A DNA stretch of 64,000 bases from Rapana venosa (lineage: Eukaryota > Mollusca > Gastropoda > Neogastropoda > Muricidae), in assembly GCA_028751875.1 (NCBI GenBank), contig CM054153.1, positions 35,430,588-35,494,587 of the forward strand, given 5' to 3'. The notes beneath the pieces were generated by a model. It worked only from the letters and a program-made list of their open reading frames with translations. It had not been told where the DNA came from and made no database searches. Shown piece after piece: positions 1 to 11,500 of the stretch. The translations under genes were made by a program, and so were the position numbers. Each line of letters starts with the position of its first letter. Positions within the stretch are counted from its first letter, which is position 1.

Positions 1-20
1 CTGTCTGTCTGTCTGTCTTT
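1..20. repeat. (CTGT)n microsatellite, left-truncated by window edge
   Basis: Pure CTGT tetranucleotide units run from the first base to the start of the G-rich module. The same CTGT run precedes the second copy of that module at about 665-683, so this is probably the right end of a longer tract outside the window. Confidence 0.85.
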
Positions 21-282
21 GTCAGTGGTCCACCTTGGCTTGAAGGCGCCTTCGCCTGTTGTCACACTGCAGGGTAGGGGAGGGTAGAGGAGGGTAGGGG
101 AGGGTATGGGAGGGTATGGGGTATGATGGGCGTTGGACACCACAGAAATCGTGCCGACCTTCCCTCCTTCTATTCCGTCACTGGAATGGGTGGCAAGTGG
201 CCGTCACAAGCTTCCCTTCTCTGTTGTTGTCTGTGAGTGAGTCGCTCTGTTTTCGTCTTTGTCTTTGTCTTTCTGTCTGTCT
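21..282 (+). repeat. 663-bp-spaced module, copy 1 (with G-rich block)
   Basis: This segment recurs nearly unchanged at 684-929, 663 bp downstream. It begins GTCAGTGGTCCACCTTGG, contains the perfect 12-bp palindrome GAAGGCGCCTTC at 42-53, passes through a G-rich block, and ends in GTCTTTGTCTTT and CTGT units. A 72-aa open frame (116-334) is not conserved as a frame and is not called. I do not recognise the family. It could be part of a dispersed element or a local segmental duplication. Confidence 0.8.
72..130 (+). other. G-rich tract with G-quadruplex potential (copy 1)
   Basis: About ten runs of three or four G are separated by one to five bases (AGGGTAGGGGAGGG style). This far exceeds the four runs needed for an intramolecular G-quadruplex. 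It is conserved in the second module copy in a shorter form, which lacks one GGGAGGGTAT-type unit. It is not a telomeric array, because spacing and sequence are irregular. Confidence 0.7.
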
Positions 283-283
283 G

Positions 284-440
284 GGTGAGTGTATTGGCCT
301 TGGGTTTGTTTTATTTGTTATCATTTTATTATGATATCATGTATCCCTAAGGGTGGGGGACTCGATGTAAAAAAAAAAAAAGAAGCACACGGGTGCTTAT
401 TCATTATCCTCGAAATAAAAGAATTTGTCATTGTCATTGT
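284..440 (+). mobile_element. 3' tail of a non-LTR retrotransposon or SINE
   Basis: The segment contains a 10-bp palindrome ATGATATCAT (331-340), an A-run, a small hairpin with stem AAGCAC/GTGCTT and loop ACGG (383-398), an AATAAA signal (414-419), and a terminal GTCATT microsatellite. A hairpin followed by a short microsatellite tail is typical of CR1/L2-type LINE 3' ends and of SINEs that borrow them. It lies between the two copies of the 663-bp module. There is no coding region, so it is a 5'-truncated copy. The family is not identified. Confidence 0.55.
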
Positions 441-683
441 CTCTCTCTCTCTGTGTTTCTCTCTGTCTGTGTCTGTCTGTGAGTCTGTCTCTGTCTCTGT
501 CTCTGTCGCTCTCTCTCTCTCTCTTTTCTCTCTCTCTCTCTGTTTCTCTTTGTATTTGTCTGTCTGTCTCTGTCTGTCACTCTCTCTCTCTCTCTGTTTC
601 TCTCTGTCTGTATCTGTCTGTCTGTCTCTGTCTCTCTCGCTCTCTCTCTCTCTCTGTTTCTCTGTGTCTGTCTGTCTGTCTTT
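441..683. repeat. (CT)n/(CTGT)n compound microsatellite
   Basis: CT dinucleotides alternate with CTGT and TTTCTCTCTGT blocks. An internal subrepeat of roughly 60-65 bp (GTTTCTCT followed by CTGT units) recurs about three times. It follows directly from the retrotransposon tail microsatellite and may have expanded from it. Serine/leucine/cysteine frames across it are artefacts of repeat composition. Confidence 0.9.
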
Positions 684-929
684 GTCAGTGGTCCACCTTG
701 GCTTAAAGGCGCCTTCGCCTGTTGTCACACTGCAGGGAAGGGGAGGGTAGAGGAGGGTAGGGGAGGGTATGGGGTATGATGGGCGTTGGACGCCAGAGAA
801 ATCGTGCCGACCTTCCCTTCCTCTATTCCGTCACTGGAATGGGTGGCAAGTGGCCGTCACAAGCTTCCCTTCTCTGTTGTTGTCTGTGAGTGAGTCGCTC
901 TGTTTTCGTCTTTGTCTTTCTGTCTGTCT
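684..929 (+). repeat. 663-bp-spaced module, copy 2
   Basis: This is the second copy of the 21-282 module, with few substitutions (for example, GAAGGCGCC becomes AAAGGCGCC) and a shorter G-rich block. It runs into CTGT and then TG repeats, whereas copy 1 runs into the retrotransposon tail, so the right ends of the two copies differ. Confidence 0.8.
735..775 (+). other. G-rich tract with G-quadruplex potential (copy 2)
   Basis: Six or more G-runs of three to four bases lie in about 40 bp, corresponding to the block at 72-130 but shorter. The number of GGGAGGGTA units differs between copies, which indicates local expansion or contraction. Confidence 0.65.
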
Positions 930-939
930 CTGTCTCTTT

Positions 940-942
<3 letters not shown>

Positions 943-992
<50 letters not shown>
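943..992. repeat. (TG)n dinucleotide microsatellite
   Basis: About 25 perfect TG units. They are followed by a short unique stretch GGTGAGGGTGGATAATTAA before CTGT repeats resume. Confidence 0.97.
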
Positions 993-993
<1 letters not shown>

Positions 994-1017
994 TGAGGGT
1001 GGATAATTAAATGCGTG

Positions 1018-1290
1018 TGTCCTTGTCTCTCTGTCTGTCTTTGTCTGTCTGTATATCCTTGTCTGTATGTCTCTGTCTTCCTATCTGTCTGTCTGTCCTT
1101 GTCTGTATGTCTTTGTCTTCCTATCTGTCTGTCTGTCAGCTCTTGTCTGTCTGCCTATCTGTCTGTCTGTCAGCTCTTGTCTGTCTGCCTATCTGTCTGT
1201 CTGTCAGCTCTTGTCTGTCTGCCTATCTGTCTGTCTGTCAGCTCTTGTCTCTATCAGTCTGTCTGTCTCTGTCTGTCTGTCCGTCTCTGA
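1018..1290. repeat. (CTGT)n array with embedded minisatellite
   Basis: CTGT units carry interspersed CTTGTCTGTATG and CTGCCTAT variants. The central part contains a clear 34-bp minisatellite, listed separately. Overlapping cysteine/leucine/serine-rich frames are composition artefacts. Confidence 0.9.
1137..1250. repeat. 34-bp minisatellite
   Basis: The block CAGCTCTTGTCTGTCTGCCT starts at 1137, 1171, 1205 and 1239, a spacing of exactly 34 bp. The first three units are essentially identical and the fourth diverges after CAGCTCTTGTCT. There are no variable spacers, so this is not a CRISPR array. Confidence 0.9.
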
Positions 1291-1352
1291 TCAAACTCTT
1301 CAACAAGTCCTCTTTCCTTTTTGCTTGTGTTGTGTCCACCATCATGTCAAAT
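1291..1352. other. Short non-repetitive island
   Basis: This short unique stretch shares ordered blocks with 1900-1955: TTGCTTGTGT (1321 and 1915), CCACC(A/G)TC, and ATGTCAA. The two may be diverged copies of one flank caught between microsatellite expansions. No gene is visible. Confidence 0.4.
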
Positions 1353-1587
1353 CTCTATCTCTGTCTGTCTCTATGCCTGTCTATCTGTCTGTTTTGCCTG
1401 TCTGCCTGTATGTCTGTCTGTCTCTCTTGCTCTCTCTCGCTCTCTTTCGCTCTCTCTCTCTCTGTGGCTCTGTCTGTCTGTCTGCCTATCTGTCTGTCTG
1501 TCTCTCTTGCTCTCTCTCTCGCTCTCTCTCTCTCTTTCTCTCAATATCTCTCTCAGTCTCTCTCTCAGTCTCTCTCTCAGTCTCTCA
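1353..1587. repeat. (CTGT)n/(CT)n compound microsatellite
   Basis: CTGT runs and CT runs alternate, with CTCTCTTGCTCTCTCTCGCT variants and a terminal TCTCTCTCAG repeat. No coding sequence is supportable. Confidence 0.9.
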
Positions 1588-1756
1588 TATTGTTATCCTA
1601 AGTCATATTTTTGTAGCTGACTTTTTGTTATACAGTAATATGTTGTCGTTACTATTGCTTTTACCCCCTCCACAATACTAAGCAGTTCGGCAATCCCCTT
1701 CATGTATGAGCCAATGGCCTTTTTGTGAATAAATCATTCGAGCTCGAATTTGAGTT
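1588..1756 (+). mobile_element. Probable 3' tail of a second LINE/SINE
   Basis: This unique-looking segment ends with a GCC-AAT-GGC mini-stem, TTTTTGTG, AATAAA (1728-1733) and the perfect 14-bp palindrome ATTCGAGCTCGAAT (1736-1749). It then runs back into CT repeats. The arrangement resembles the 3' end of CR1/L2-like LINEs or tRNA-derived SINEs. It lacks coding sequence and the assignment rests only on this arrangement. Confidence 0.45.
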
Positions 1757-1858
1757 CTCTCAGTCTCTCTCCCAGTCTCTCTCTCTCAATCTCGCTCGCT
1801 TTCCCTCTCTCTAGCTCTGTCTGTCTGTCTGTCTGTCTGTCGGTCGGTCTGTCTCTCT
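1757..1858. repeat. (CT)n/(CTGT)n microsatellite
   Basis: CTCAGTCTCT-type repeats pass into CTGT and CGGT units. It directly abuts the preceding retroelement-like tail. Confidence 0.88.
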
Positions 1859-1986
1859 GTGCCAACTGTATGCAATGTTTCCAAGTTGTTCTCTCTCTCT
1901 CTCCATCGTGTCTATTGCTTGTGTCCCTCCACCACCGTCCTCATGTCAACATGTGTGAATCACCACCATCACAATGTGGGGAGTGT
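1859..1986. other. Low-copy sequence between microsatellites
   Basis: A stretch of mostly unique sequence with a short CT run. A frame here reads four histidines and then polyglycine, but the polyglycine comes wholly from the GGT repeat that follows, so no gene is called. Blocks shared with 1321-1350 suggest a diverged duplicate. Confidence 0.4.
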
Positions 1987-2101
1987 GGGTGATGGTAGTG
2001 GTGGTGGTGGTGGTGGTGGTGGCGGTGGTGGTAATGGTGGTGGTGGTGGTGGTAATGGTGGTGGTGGAGGAGGAGGAGGAGGAGGAGGAGGGGGGGAGGA
2101 A
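1987..2101. repeat. (GGT)n then (GGA)n trinucleotide repeats
   Basis: GGT units with two TAA interruptions (to about 2066) pass directly into GGA units (to about 2101). On the minus strand this reads as polyproline in one frame, which is an artefact. Confidence 0.95.
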
Positions 2102-2575
2102 GAAACGGTTAATTGGCTAAAAGGTAGGGAAGAAAGGACGAGAAGAAGAAAGGAAAAAAGGAAGAGGAGGAAGAAGAAGACGAAGAAGGGGGAGGGGGGG
2201 GGGGGAGAGAAGTGAGAGTCAGAGAAGAAGAAGAAGAAGAAGAAGAAGAAGAAGAAGAAGAAGAAGACAAAGGATATGTGTAAAACAGAGAGAGAAAAAG
2301 AAGAAGAAAGGAGACAAAGAAATAAGAAGAAAGAAAGAAGAAAGGAAAGAAGAAGAAGAAAACAAACAACAACAACAACAACACCAGGAACAAAGAAGAA
2401 GGAAGAAAGAAAGAAAGAAAGAAGAAGAAGAAGAAGAAGAAGAAAGAAGAAGAAGAAGAAGAAGAAGAAGAAGAAGAAGAAGAAGAGGAGAAGAAGAAGA
2501 AGAAGAAGAGGAGGAGGAGGAGGAGGAGGAGGAGGAGGAGGAGGAGGAGGAGGAGGAGGAGGAAAGAAGCCATAG
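2102..2575. repeat. Purine tract: (GAA)n, (AAC)n, (GGA)n
   Basis: An almost pure purine plus strand is built of AAG/GAA units, with long perfect runs at 2222-2268 and 2424-2500. A short AAC tract lies at 2365-2383 and a pure AGG run at 2508-2562. Long purine-pyrimidine mirror repeats of this kind can form triplex (H-DNA). The strand orientation is opposite to the large CTT array after 38758. Frames of lysine, arginine, serine or phenylalanine here are trivial. Confidence 0.95.
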
Positions 2576-2642
2576 AAGATAGAAACAAACACACACACGC
2601 ACAGACAAGACAACTAAAGAGGGGAGGGAGGGTAAATTGGGG
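2576..2642. other. Contig end before gap, no feature seen
   Basis: A short low-copy stretch with ACACACAC, ending at the N spacer. I see nothing else in it. Confidence 0.6.
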
Positions 2643-3142
2643 NNNNNNNNNNNNNNNNNNNNNNNNNNNNNNNNNNNNNNNNNNNNNNNNNNNNNNNNNN
2701 NNNNNNNNNNNNNNNNNNNNNNNNNNNNNNNNNNNNNNNNNNNNNNNNNNNNNNNNNNNNNNNNNNNNNNNNNNNNNNNNNNNNNNNNNNNNNNNNNNNN
2801 NNNNNNNNNNNNNNNNNNNNNNNNNNNNNNNNNNNNNNNNNNNNNNNNNNNNNNNNNNNNNNNNNNNNNNNNNNNNNNNNNNNNNNNNNNNNNNNNNNNN
2901 NNNNNNNNNNNNNNNNNNNNNNNNNNNNNNNNNNNNNNNNNNNNNNNNNNNNNNNNNNNNNNNNNNNNNNNNNNNNNNNNNNNNNNNNNNNNNNNNNNNN
3001 NNNNNNNNNNNNNNNNNNNNNNNNNNNNNNNNNNNNNNNNNNNNNNNNNNNNNNNNNNNNNNNNNNNNNNNNNNNNNNNNNNNNNNNNNNNNNNNNNNNN
3101 NNNNNNNNNNNNNNNNNNNNNNNNNNNNNNNNNNNNNNNNNN
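2643..3142. other. Assembly gap, 500 N
   Basis: Exactly 500 N, a conventional placeholder for a gap of unknown size in a scaffold. Sequences on the two sides are unrelated (purine microsatellite left, 35-bp minisatellite right). Confidence 0.99.
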
Positions 3143-5543
3143 ATCATGACTTCTGACACTGCGGGTTTCCACATCCACATTATGATTTTTAAAACCCCCG
3201 GTACACACAAATTATGACTTCTAAAACAGCAGGGACCACACCCCACATCTGACTTCAAAAAACCGCCGGGTCCATATCCCATCCAAAATCATAATTTCTG
3301 ACACTCAGGGACCACATCCACTTTCAGATTCTGCACTGCGGGGGCCCCCATCCACTTGGACTTCTAAAACAGCAGGTACCACATCCCATCATACTTCAAA
3401 CCCCCGGGCCCACATCCAATCAGCATCTAACTTCGCACTGGGGGGCCAACCCCAAATCAAGACTTTTACATGCGGGGGCCAATTCAATCATGAAAAGACA
3501 TGAAGGGCCCTCAAAAATGTTTTGAATAGGGCAGGGCCCTACCTACCCACATCAGATTCTGACAAGAAGGGACCACACCCACTCATGTTCGACACTGCAG
3601 GGATCACTTCCACACATAAATTTAACATTTAAAAGGACAAACCCACATCATGATTTAAAACCCGCAGGGACCACCCCATCTGACTTTTGAAGCATGGCCC
3701 CATTCACATCCACATCAGACTTTTGCATGCCGGACCCATCCACATCAGGACTTTGACATTATGGGGGGGGCAACACCACATCATGACTTTGCACTGCATG
3801 TACCCATAAACATATGATTTGACACTGGGGGGGCCACATCCCATCCACATACCCTTCTAAAACCGCAGCGACCCTTCCACATCATGCTTCTGAAATTAGG
3901 CACTACATCACATCAGATTCTGACACTGCAGGGTCCAATCCAATCATGACGTCTGACACTGCGAGCCCAAACCCACATCATTGTTCTAAAAACTGCAGGG
4001 CCACATACATCTTGTTTCGACCGGGAAAGACGACATCCACATCATGACCTCTGACATTTAGGGCCCACATCTACTCCACATATGATTCTGGCCTGGGGTT
4101 TACATCCACACCACATCATGATTCTGACACTGCGGGGGACTACAACCACATAAGACTTATAAAACCGCGGGACCCATCACATCTGATTCGACACTGAGGG
4201 ACAATCCCACCCATATCATGACTTTTCCCACAAAAAGGAATTACATCCACCCCCACATATGATTTCTGACCTGCGGGGCCCTATCCACAAAGACTTCTAA
4301 AAATGCAGGGACCACATCCACAATTTCTGAAACCCGGGGACCACACCACATCAGACTTTTGACACTGCATGGACCACATTCACACCCATCGGCTTCTGAC
4401 ACTGCAGGGCCACATACATCTGACTTCTGACATTATGGGGGCCACTCACATCATGATTTCTGACACTGCGGGGCCCCAAACCCCACACCCACTCTGCTTT
4501 GCCTGCAGGGCCCAACCCCACTTTTGATTTCTTGCAGTGAAGGTCCCCTCCAATCAGTTTTAAACAGTGGGGGGCCCACATCGACACCCAATCATGACTT
4601 TGTACTGCAGGGACCACACCCACTATGACTTTTGAATACGGCGGGGGACCACACCCACATCCAAAAATGCCCTTGACAACAAAGGGGGACCACTTACATC
4701 ATGACTTCTGAAACCGTGGGACCACACCCACATCAACTCATGACTTCTGATACCGCAGGAACCACATCACATCCAATGATGACTTAAAACAGCAGGGACC
4801 ACTCCACTCAAAAACTTCTGAATCGGCAGGGGACCACATCCACATTGACTTCTGACACGCAGGGACCCCCACATCATGCCCTTTGACACTGAGGGCCAAT
4901 ACATCATGATAAAAACACTGGGGACCCCCTCCTTATCAAACTTCTGACACCGGGGATCCACCCACATCATGACCTTGACATCCCAGGGCCAAATCCCATA
5001 TGACAAAGAACATGGGGACCACTCCATCATAATTTTGGGACATGCGGGACCACACCCACACCCAACTGCCTTTGAAACCGCAGCGACCACATCCACATCA
5101 TGACTTTCTGTCTGCGGGCACATATCCACATCACGAGTTTGACACTGCAAGGACCACATCCATTTGACATCCGACCGCAAAGACACATCCATCATGGATT
5201 CTGACAGAGGGACCTTCCCATCAGAATTTAACAGTGCGGGGCCCAAATCGAAATCCCCATCAGACTTCTGTACTGCAGGGCCCCAATTCCCATCATAATT
5301 TGATAGGGGCGGGGGACCAACCCCACTATGACTTCTGACACTGCGGGACCAACCCACTCATGACTTCTGACACGCGGGCCCACATGAAATCATGATGCTG
5401 AACCTGGGGACCACTCCCATCCCTTCATGACTTTGATCCCGCAGGAACCACATCCCTCACATGTGACTTGAACACTGCGGGGACCACATCCACATCATGA
5501 CTTTGACACTGCAGGGACCAATCCACTCATGACCACTGCCGCA
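3143..5543. repeat. 35-bp minisatellite, degraded array
   Basis: Blocks CCACATCATGACTTCTGAC and CACTGCAGGGACCACATC recur at about 35-bp spacing throughout, but with many missing or altered bases and stretched G/C/A runs. It is the same family, in the same orientation, as the much cleaner array at 27620-35098. The divergence looks like poor consensus near the contig start as much as true decay. Minus-strand frames at 4351-4623 and 4767-5357 are chance readings of the repeat and are not genes. Confidence 0.92.
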
Positions 5544-8500
5544 GGTGTCATGTTGCTTTTAAATGTCATGTTTTTAAAAGATGTTTTGTTGTTATAAGAT
5601 GTCTGTTGTTAAATTTTAAGTTTTTATTATAATGTGATGTTGTTAAAAGCTGTCTGTTGTTATAGGATGTTTTTTGTTGTTTACTGTCTGTTGTTATTAT
5701 AATGTTATGTTTTTAAAAAGATGTCTGTTGTTGTTATAATGGATGTTGTTATACAGTGTTATGTTTTAAAAGATGTATGTTGTTGTTAAAATGCAGGTTT
5801 TTAATGTTAATTGTTATAATATGGTGTTGTTAAAAAAGTTTGTTGTTATTATGTCATTTTGTTTTAGATATGTTGTTAAAAGGGATTTTTTTTGTTGTTG
5901 TTTAATGTTTTTTTTTTAAAAATGTAATTTTTTTTATTTTTTTTTAAAATGTATTTTGTTTTTTTTTAAAATCTTTTTTTTTTAAATTTTATTTGTTATT
6001 TTGTCATTTTTTATAATTTTATTTTTATTTAAGATTTTTGTTTGTTTTTTTATAATGGTTTTTTAAATGTTGTTTTTAAAAAAGGGTTTTGTTTTGTTTA
6101 TTTAAATTTTTTGTTTTTTTTAAAAATTTTGAAAAGGGGGCATTTTTATAATTTTATTTTTTTTTATAAAATTTTTTTTAAAGTTTTTTAAAATGCAGTT
6201 TAGATTGTTTTGTTTAATAATTTGTTGTTTTAAATGTTTTGTTTAAGTTATGTTGTTATAAGTGTTAAGTTTTTTTAGATGTCATTTGTTTATAAGTTGA
6301 TTTTTTTTGTTATGGTTTTTTTTATAGTTGTTGTTTTAGATTTTTATTTTGTTTTAAAATGTATTTTGTTTAAGTTATTGTTAGATTGTTTAAAGTTTGT
6401 TAAATGTCATGTTTTATAATTTTTTGTTTTAAAATTATGTTGTTTATTGTTGTTATTGTATTTAAATGTAAGTTTTATAAGATGCTTTTTAATATAATGT
6501 TTTTATTTTAATGTTTTTTTAATTATTTTTTATAATATGTTTTTATAATGAAAGTTTATAAATTTTAATTTTTATGTTTCATTTTTGTTTTTAAATAAAT
6601 TTTAAGTTGTATAAATGTCATTTTTTAATGTTGTTTTTTTGTTTATGTTGTTTGTTTTATTTTTTTATTTTATAATTTTATTTTTTAAATGTTTTGTTTT
6701 TTAAGTATGTTGGTTTAAAAGTCATTTTTTAAATATTTTAAATTTTATTTTGTTAATGTTGTTTTTTAAAGTGTTATGTTGTTATAAGTGTTTTGTTTTT
6801 TATAATGTTTATTTTAAATGATGTTATTTGTTTAAATATGTTATTTTGGTTAATAAATTCATTTTTTAATGTTATGTTGTTTAAAATTTTTTTTAAAGTC
6901 TTTTTTTGAATTGTTTTAAATGTTTTTTTAAGTTTTGTTTAAAGTCATTTTTTTAAATGTTAGTTGTTATTAAATGTCATGTTTATAAGATGTTTAAGTT
7001 TAGTTTATTAATGTTGTTTTTGATTTATATGTTTTGTTAATGTTGTTGTTATAATATTGTTATTAAGTCATTTTATATTGTGTTATTGTTAAAGATGTAT
7101 GATGTTGTTTAGGGTTATTAGTTATTTTTATATAAAATTTGTTAAAAAGAAATTTTTATTTTATAGCATGTTGTTATGTTTATTGTTGTTGTTATAAGTT
7201 TGTTATATGTTTTATAATTTTTGTTATAAGTGTTTGTTTATAAGATGTTGTTTGTTTAAAAGTAGTTTTAGTGTAGTATAATGTATGTTTGTTTTGTTAT
7301 ATTAATGTTGTTTTTAATTTTTGGGTTATATAGTTTTAGTTATGTTTTGTGTATTTGTTATAAAGTTTTGTTGTTAAAATTCTTTGTTATATTGTGTATA
7401 AATGTTATTTGTATATGTTGTTTATAAATTTTTTATTGTTTTTATAATGTATTTGTTATAAGATGTAGTTGTTGTTATAAGTTTTATGTTTAAATTTTTG
7501 TATTGTTTTAAAATTTAGGGTTTTATTTTTTGTTTATAATGTATTTTTTTTATGATTGGTTTTTTGTTAATGTTTTAAATTCATGTTTATAAGTTTTTGT
7601 AAAAATTTAATTGTTTTTATAAGATTTTCAATAATTCTTTTATAAATGTTTTTTATAATTTTATTTTTAATCATTTATAAGTTATTGTATTAAAAGTGTT
7701 TTAAAGATTGTTATAAATTTATGTTTAAAATTTTATGTTTTTAAATGCAGTTTTTTTAATTTAATTTTTTTTTAAGATGTCATTATATTTTTGGTTAAAT
7801 TTATGTTTTTTAAAATTATTATTGTTATTTGTTTAGTAATGTTTAAATATTGTTTTAAATTTATGTTTAATGATGTTGTTTTAATAATGTTTTTAAAATT
7901 TTTTGTTGATAATGTTATGTTTGTTATAAGATGTCATGTTTTTATTAGGTTTTTTTTATTTTTGTAGTTTTGTGTTTTTTAATGTATTTTATAATGTTGT
8001 TATAAGATTTGTGTTTTGGGTTAAATGTTTAAAATGTTTTTGTAGTGTTCTATTCGTTTTATGTATATGTTTTAAATTAAAGTTATTTATGTGTATATAA
8101 TGATAGTTTTTAAAAATGTGTTTTATAGTATTTTATTGAAATGCCCTTTAAATGTAAGTGTTGTTATTTTATAGTTGTTATAAATGTATTGTTAAGTCAT
8201 TGTTGTTAAGTTGTTGTTATTTATTCTGTTAGTTATTAGTTGTTGTTTAATGTCATTTGTTGTTAATGTATTTTTTGTTATTTTGTTATAATATTTTGTA
8301 TTTTATTTGTTAAAATGTATGTTTAAAAAGTTTATTTTAAATGTATTTTGTTATAATTCATGTTTTTTTGTTGTTATTAAATGTTTTTTTTGTTAAGGGG
8401 GTTTAAATGTGTTTAATGTTATTGTTTAAGATGTGGTTTGTTAATTTTATGTTGTTATAAAGTATGTTGTTATAAATGTCGTTTAAATTTAATAAAGTTA

Positions 8501-11500
8501 TGTTGTTTATAATGAGGGTTAAAAATTGTTTTTAATAAGTTTTTTTATAATATTTGTTATAAAAAATGTTTTTGTTAAGTGTATTTATGTTTGTTATAAG
8601 ATTCATGTTTAAATGTCATTTTTTTATAAAGGTTTTATTGTTTTTTATAATTGTTTTTTTATTTTTAATTTTATGTAAAAATTATGTATGGTGTATGGTA
8701 TTATGAATTTGTAAATTTGTTGTTTTATAATGTCATGTTGTTTTTATAAGATGTTTTTTTAAATGTCATGTTTTAAATTTTTTTATAATGTCATGTTAAT
8801 TTTTTTTATAATGTTTTTTTTTAATATGCCCTTTTATGATGTTAATATAAGTCTTTTGTTTTAATTAATTATAATTTTTATAATGATTTTGTTATAAGTA
8901 TTTATGTTTTATTTATTAATGTCATTTATAAATTTTTTTGTTTTAATGTTATTTGTTAAAAAGTATGTTGTTGTTAAATGTATTTTGTTTGAATTTATTT
9001 TAAGATTTAATTTTTATAATGTCATTTTTTATTTTTTTGGTTTGTTTAAAGGTGTACTTATTGTTATGTCATTTAGAAATAAATGTTCTTTTGTTTTTTA
9101 TGTTTTAATTATAAGTTTTTGTTGTTAAAAAAATTTTTGTTATAATGTTAGTTGTTAAGATGTCATTTTTATTAATATGTTTTATTTTTTATGTTTATAA
9201 TGATTTTATAAGATGTATGTGTTTTTATTAATGTCTTTTTATAAGTTATTTTTTAAATAATGTTTTTAATGTTTTTGTTATTATTTTATGTTTGTTTATA
9301 ATGTATTTGTTATAAAGTATTTTTTTAAAAAGTTTGTTTTTAAATGTCTGTTGTTGTTAATGTATGTTTTTTTAAAATTTTATGTTTAGTTTTTGTTTAA
9401 GTTTCATTTTGGGAATATGTGTTTTATAATGTATGTTTAAAGATTTGTTTTTATTATTTAGATGATGTGTTGTTATAATGTCATTTAATGTTATAGTGGT
9501 TTGTTGTTAATTTTTGTGTTTAGTTCAGTTATTATAATTTGTTTTATAGTGTCGTTGTTATAATGTTTGTTATTTGTTTATGTTTTTTATAATAATTTTT
9601 TTAAAGTTTTTTTTAATTGTTTTATATATTGTTTTAATTCATGTTTAAATGTGTGTTATAAATGTATGTTTTAAATGTTTTTGTTTATATTAATATTTTT
9701 TTATGTAGTTATTTAATGTTGTTTTATAATGTATTTTGTTATATTTCATTTTTTTGTTATTTATGTGTATGTTTTATATATGTTTGTTATTATAATTGTT
9801 GTTTAAAATGTCATTTATGTTGTTATAATGTCAGTTTTTTAAATGTTGTGTTATATGATTTGTTGTTATATGGTATATTTTATAGTCAAGGTTTGTTGTT
9901 ATAATTATGTTTTTTTTGTTGTTATAATGTTGTTATAATGTATTTGTTTTTTAATTTCATTTGTTATGTTATTGTTAAAAAGGTTTTGTTTATTTATTTT
10001 TAATGTTATAAAGTTTTGTATAAGAGTATGTTTTTAAATGTTTTTAGGTTTTTTAAGATTCATTGTTAATGTTTTTTTAAATAATTTTTTTAATAATTTA
10101 TGTTTTTAAATGAAGTTGTTTAGTTGTTATAATGTTAATGATGTATATAATTTTGTTGTTATATTTTATGTTAAAATTATTTTAAAAGATGTTGTTTTTA
10201 AATTATTTTTTATGTTTTAATGTTATGTTGTTATAAGTTCAGTTTTTTTAATAATGTTGTTTTTATTTTTTGTATAAGAGTATTTTTGTTAAAATGTAAT
10301 TTATAAGTATGTTGTTTTTAAAAGAATGTTTATAAATGTCATTGTTTAAAGTTATTTGTTATAAATGTCATTTGTGTTACTTTATAATTTTTTAAAAGTC
10401 ATTTGTTATAATTAATTAAATGTTGTTTGTTATAATTTTCATGGTTTTTAATTTTTGTTTAAAATTGTATGTTTTTTAAATTTTAAATTTGTTTTAAAAT
10501 GTTTGTTGTTATAATATTTTTAAATGTTTTGTTTATAATATGTTTTATATGTATGTTGTTATAAATGTCATTTGTTTAATTTATGTTGTTATTATTTATG
10601 TTATAATGTTAATGGTTTTATTGTTTTTTTATAAATTTTTAAGGTTTAATTTAATTGTTGTTATTAAAGTTTTGTTGTTATAATGTCATTTTATTTATTA
10701 ATTTTGTTTAAGTTTTTGTTATAATGTATGTTATTATGTATTTTAAAATTGTCTTTTGTTATAATTAAATGTGGTTTATAAATATTATTTGTTATAAATG
10801 TCATGTTTTATAAATATTTTTATAAAAATGTTTTTTAGTTTTTTAATTTTTTATTTAATGTTTTTTTATAATGATTTTTATTTTTTGTGTTTAAATGTCA
10901 TTTGTTTTAGATTTGTTTTTTTTATATTTGGTTATTTTTTTTTTAAAAATTTATGTTTTATAAATTTTTTAAATTTTGTTTATAAATGTTGTTTTTTATA
11001 AGTGTTAGTTTTTAATTAATTGTTATGTTGTTTTTATAATTTTTTTTAAATTTTTTTATTTGTTTTATTTTGTTTGTTAATATTATTTTAAAATTTTGTT
11101 ATTTAAATTATTTTATAGGTTATTTTTTATGTAAATTTTTTAAAAATTTTATGTTGTATAAAATGTTGTTTTTATATATGTTTGTTTTTAATTCATTTTT
11201 TATATAAATGTAGTTGTTATAAGTTATTTGTTATATGTATGTTTATAAATTTATGTTTTTAAATGTATGTTTTAAATTTATTTTATAAGTTGTTTTTAAA
11301 AATGTCTTTGTTTTATAATATGTTTTTTATGTTATTTATAAAATGTTATGTATAAGATGTCATAGTTTGTTATAAGTTGTTTATAATGATGTTTTTATAA
11401 GTTTTTATGTTTGTTTTATTAATGTGTTATAATTATGTTGTTTATAGTTTTTTTAAAGTTATTGTTTTTAATTATTTGTTTTAAATGTCTTTGTTTTATA

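Noticed and set aside
72..130. Possible telomeric repeat in the G-rich block
   Set aside because: Unit order is irregular (GGGTA, GGGGA, GGGTAGA) and there is no run of TTAGGG or another regular telomere unit.
321..728. Minus-strand 135-aa Arg/Glu/Asp/Thr-rich frame resembling an RS or RE protein
   Set aside because: It is the complement of the CT/CTGT microsatellite and part of the retroelement tail.
1137..1250. Regular direct repeats that could be taken for a CRISPR array
   Set aside because: There are no unique spacers, the repeat is composed of CTGT units, and the context is eukaryotic. The 35-bp array was rejected for the same reason.
1859..2215. Glycine-rich frame beginning near a HHHH segment
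   Set aside because: Polyglycine comes from the GGT/GGA repeat and the rest from purine repeat. No conserved domain or splice context is visible.
8904..11001. Three small Phe/Tyr/Leu-rich frames in AT-rich DNA that look like membrane peptides
   Set aside because: They are random frames in degraded satellite, the monomer blocks are still visible beneath them, and they have no homologous repeats elsewhere in the array.
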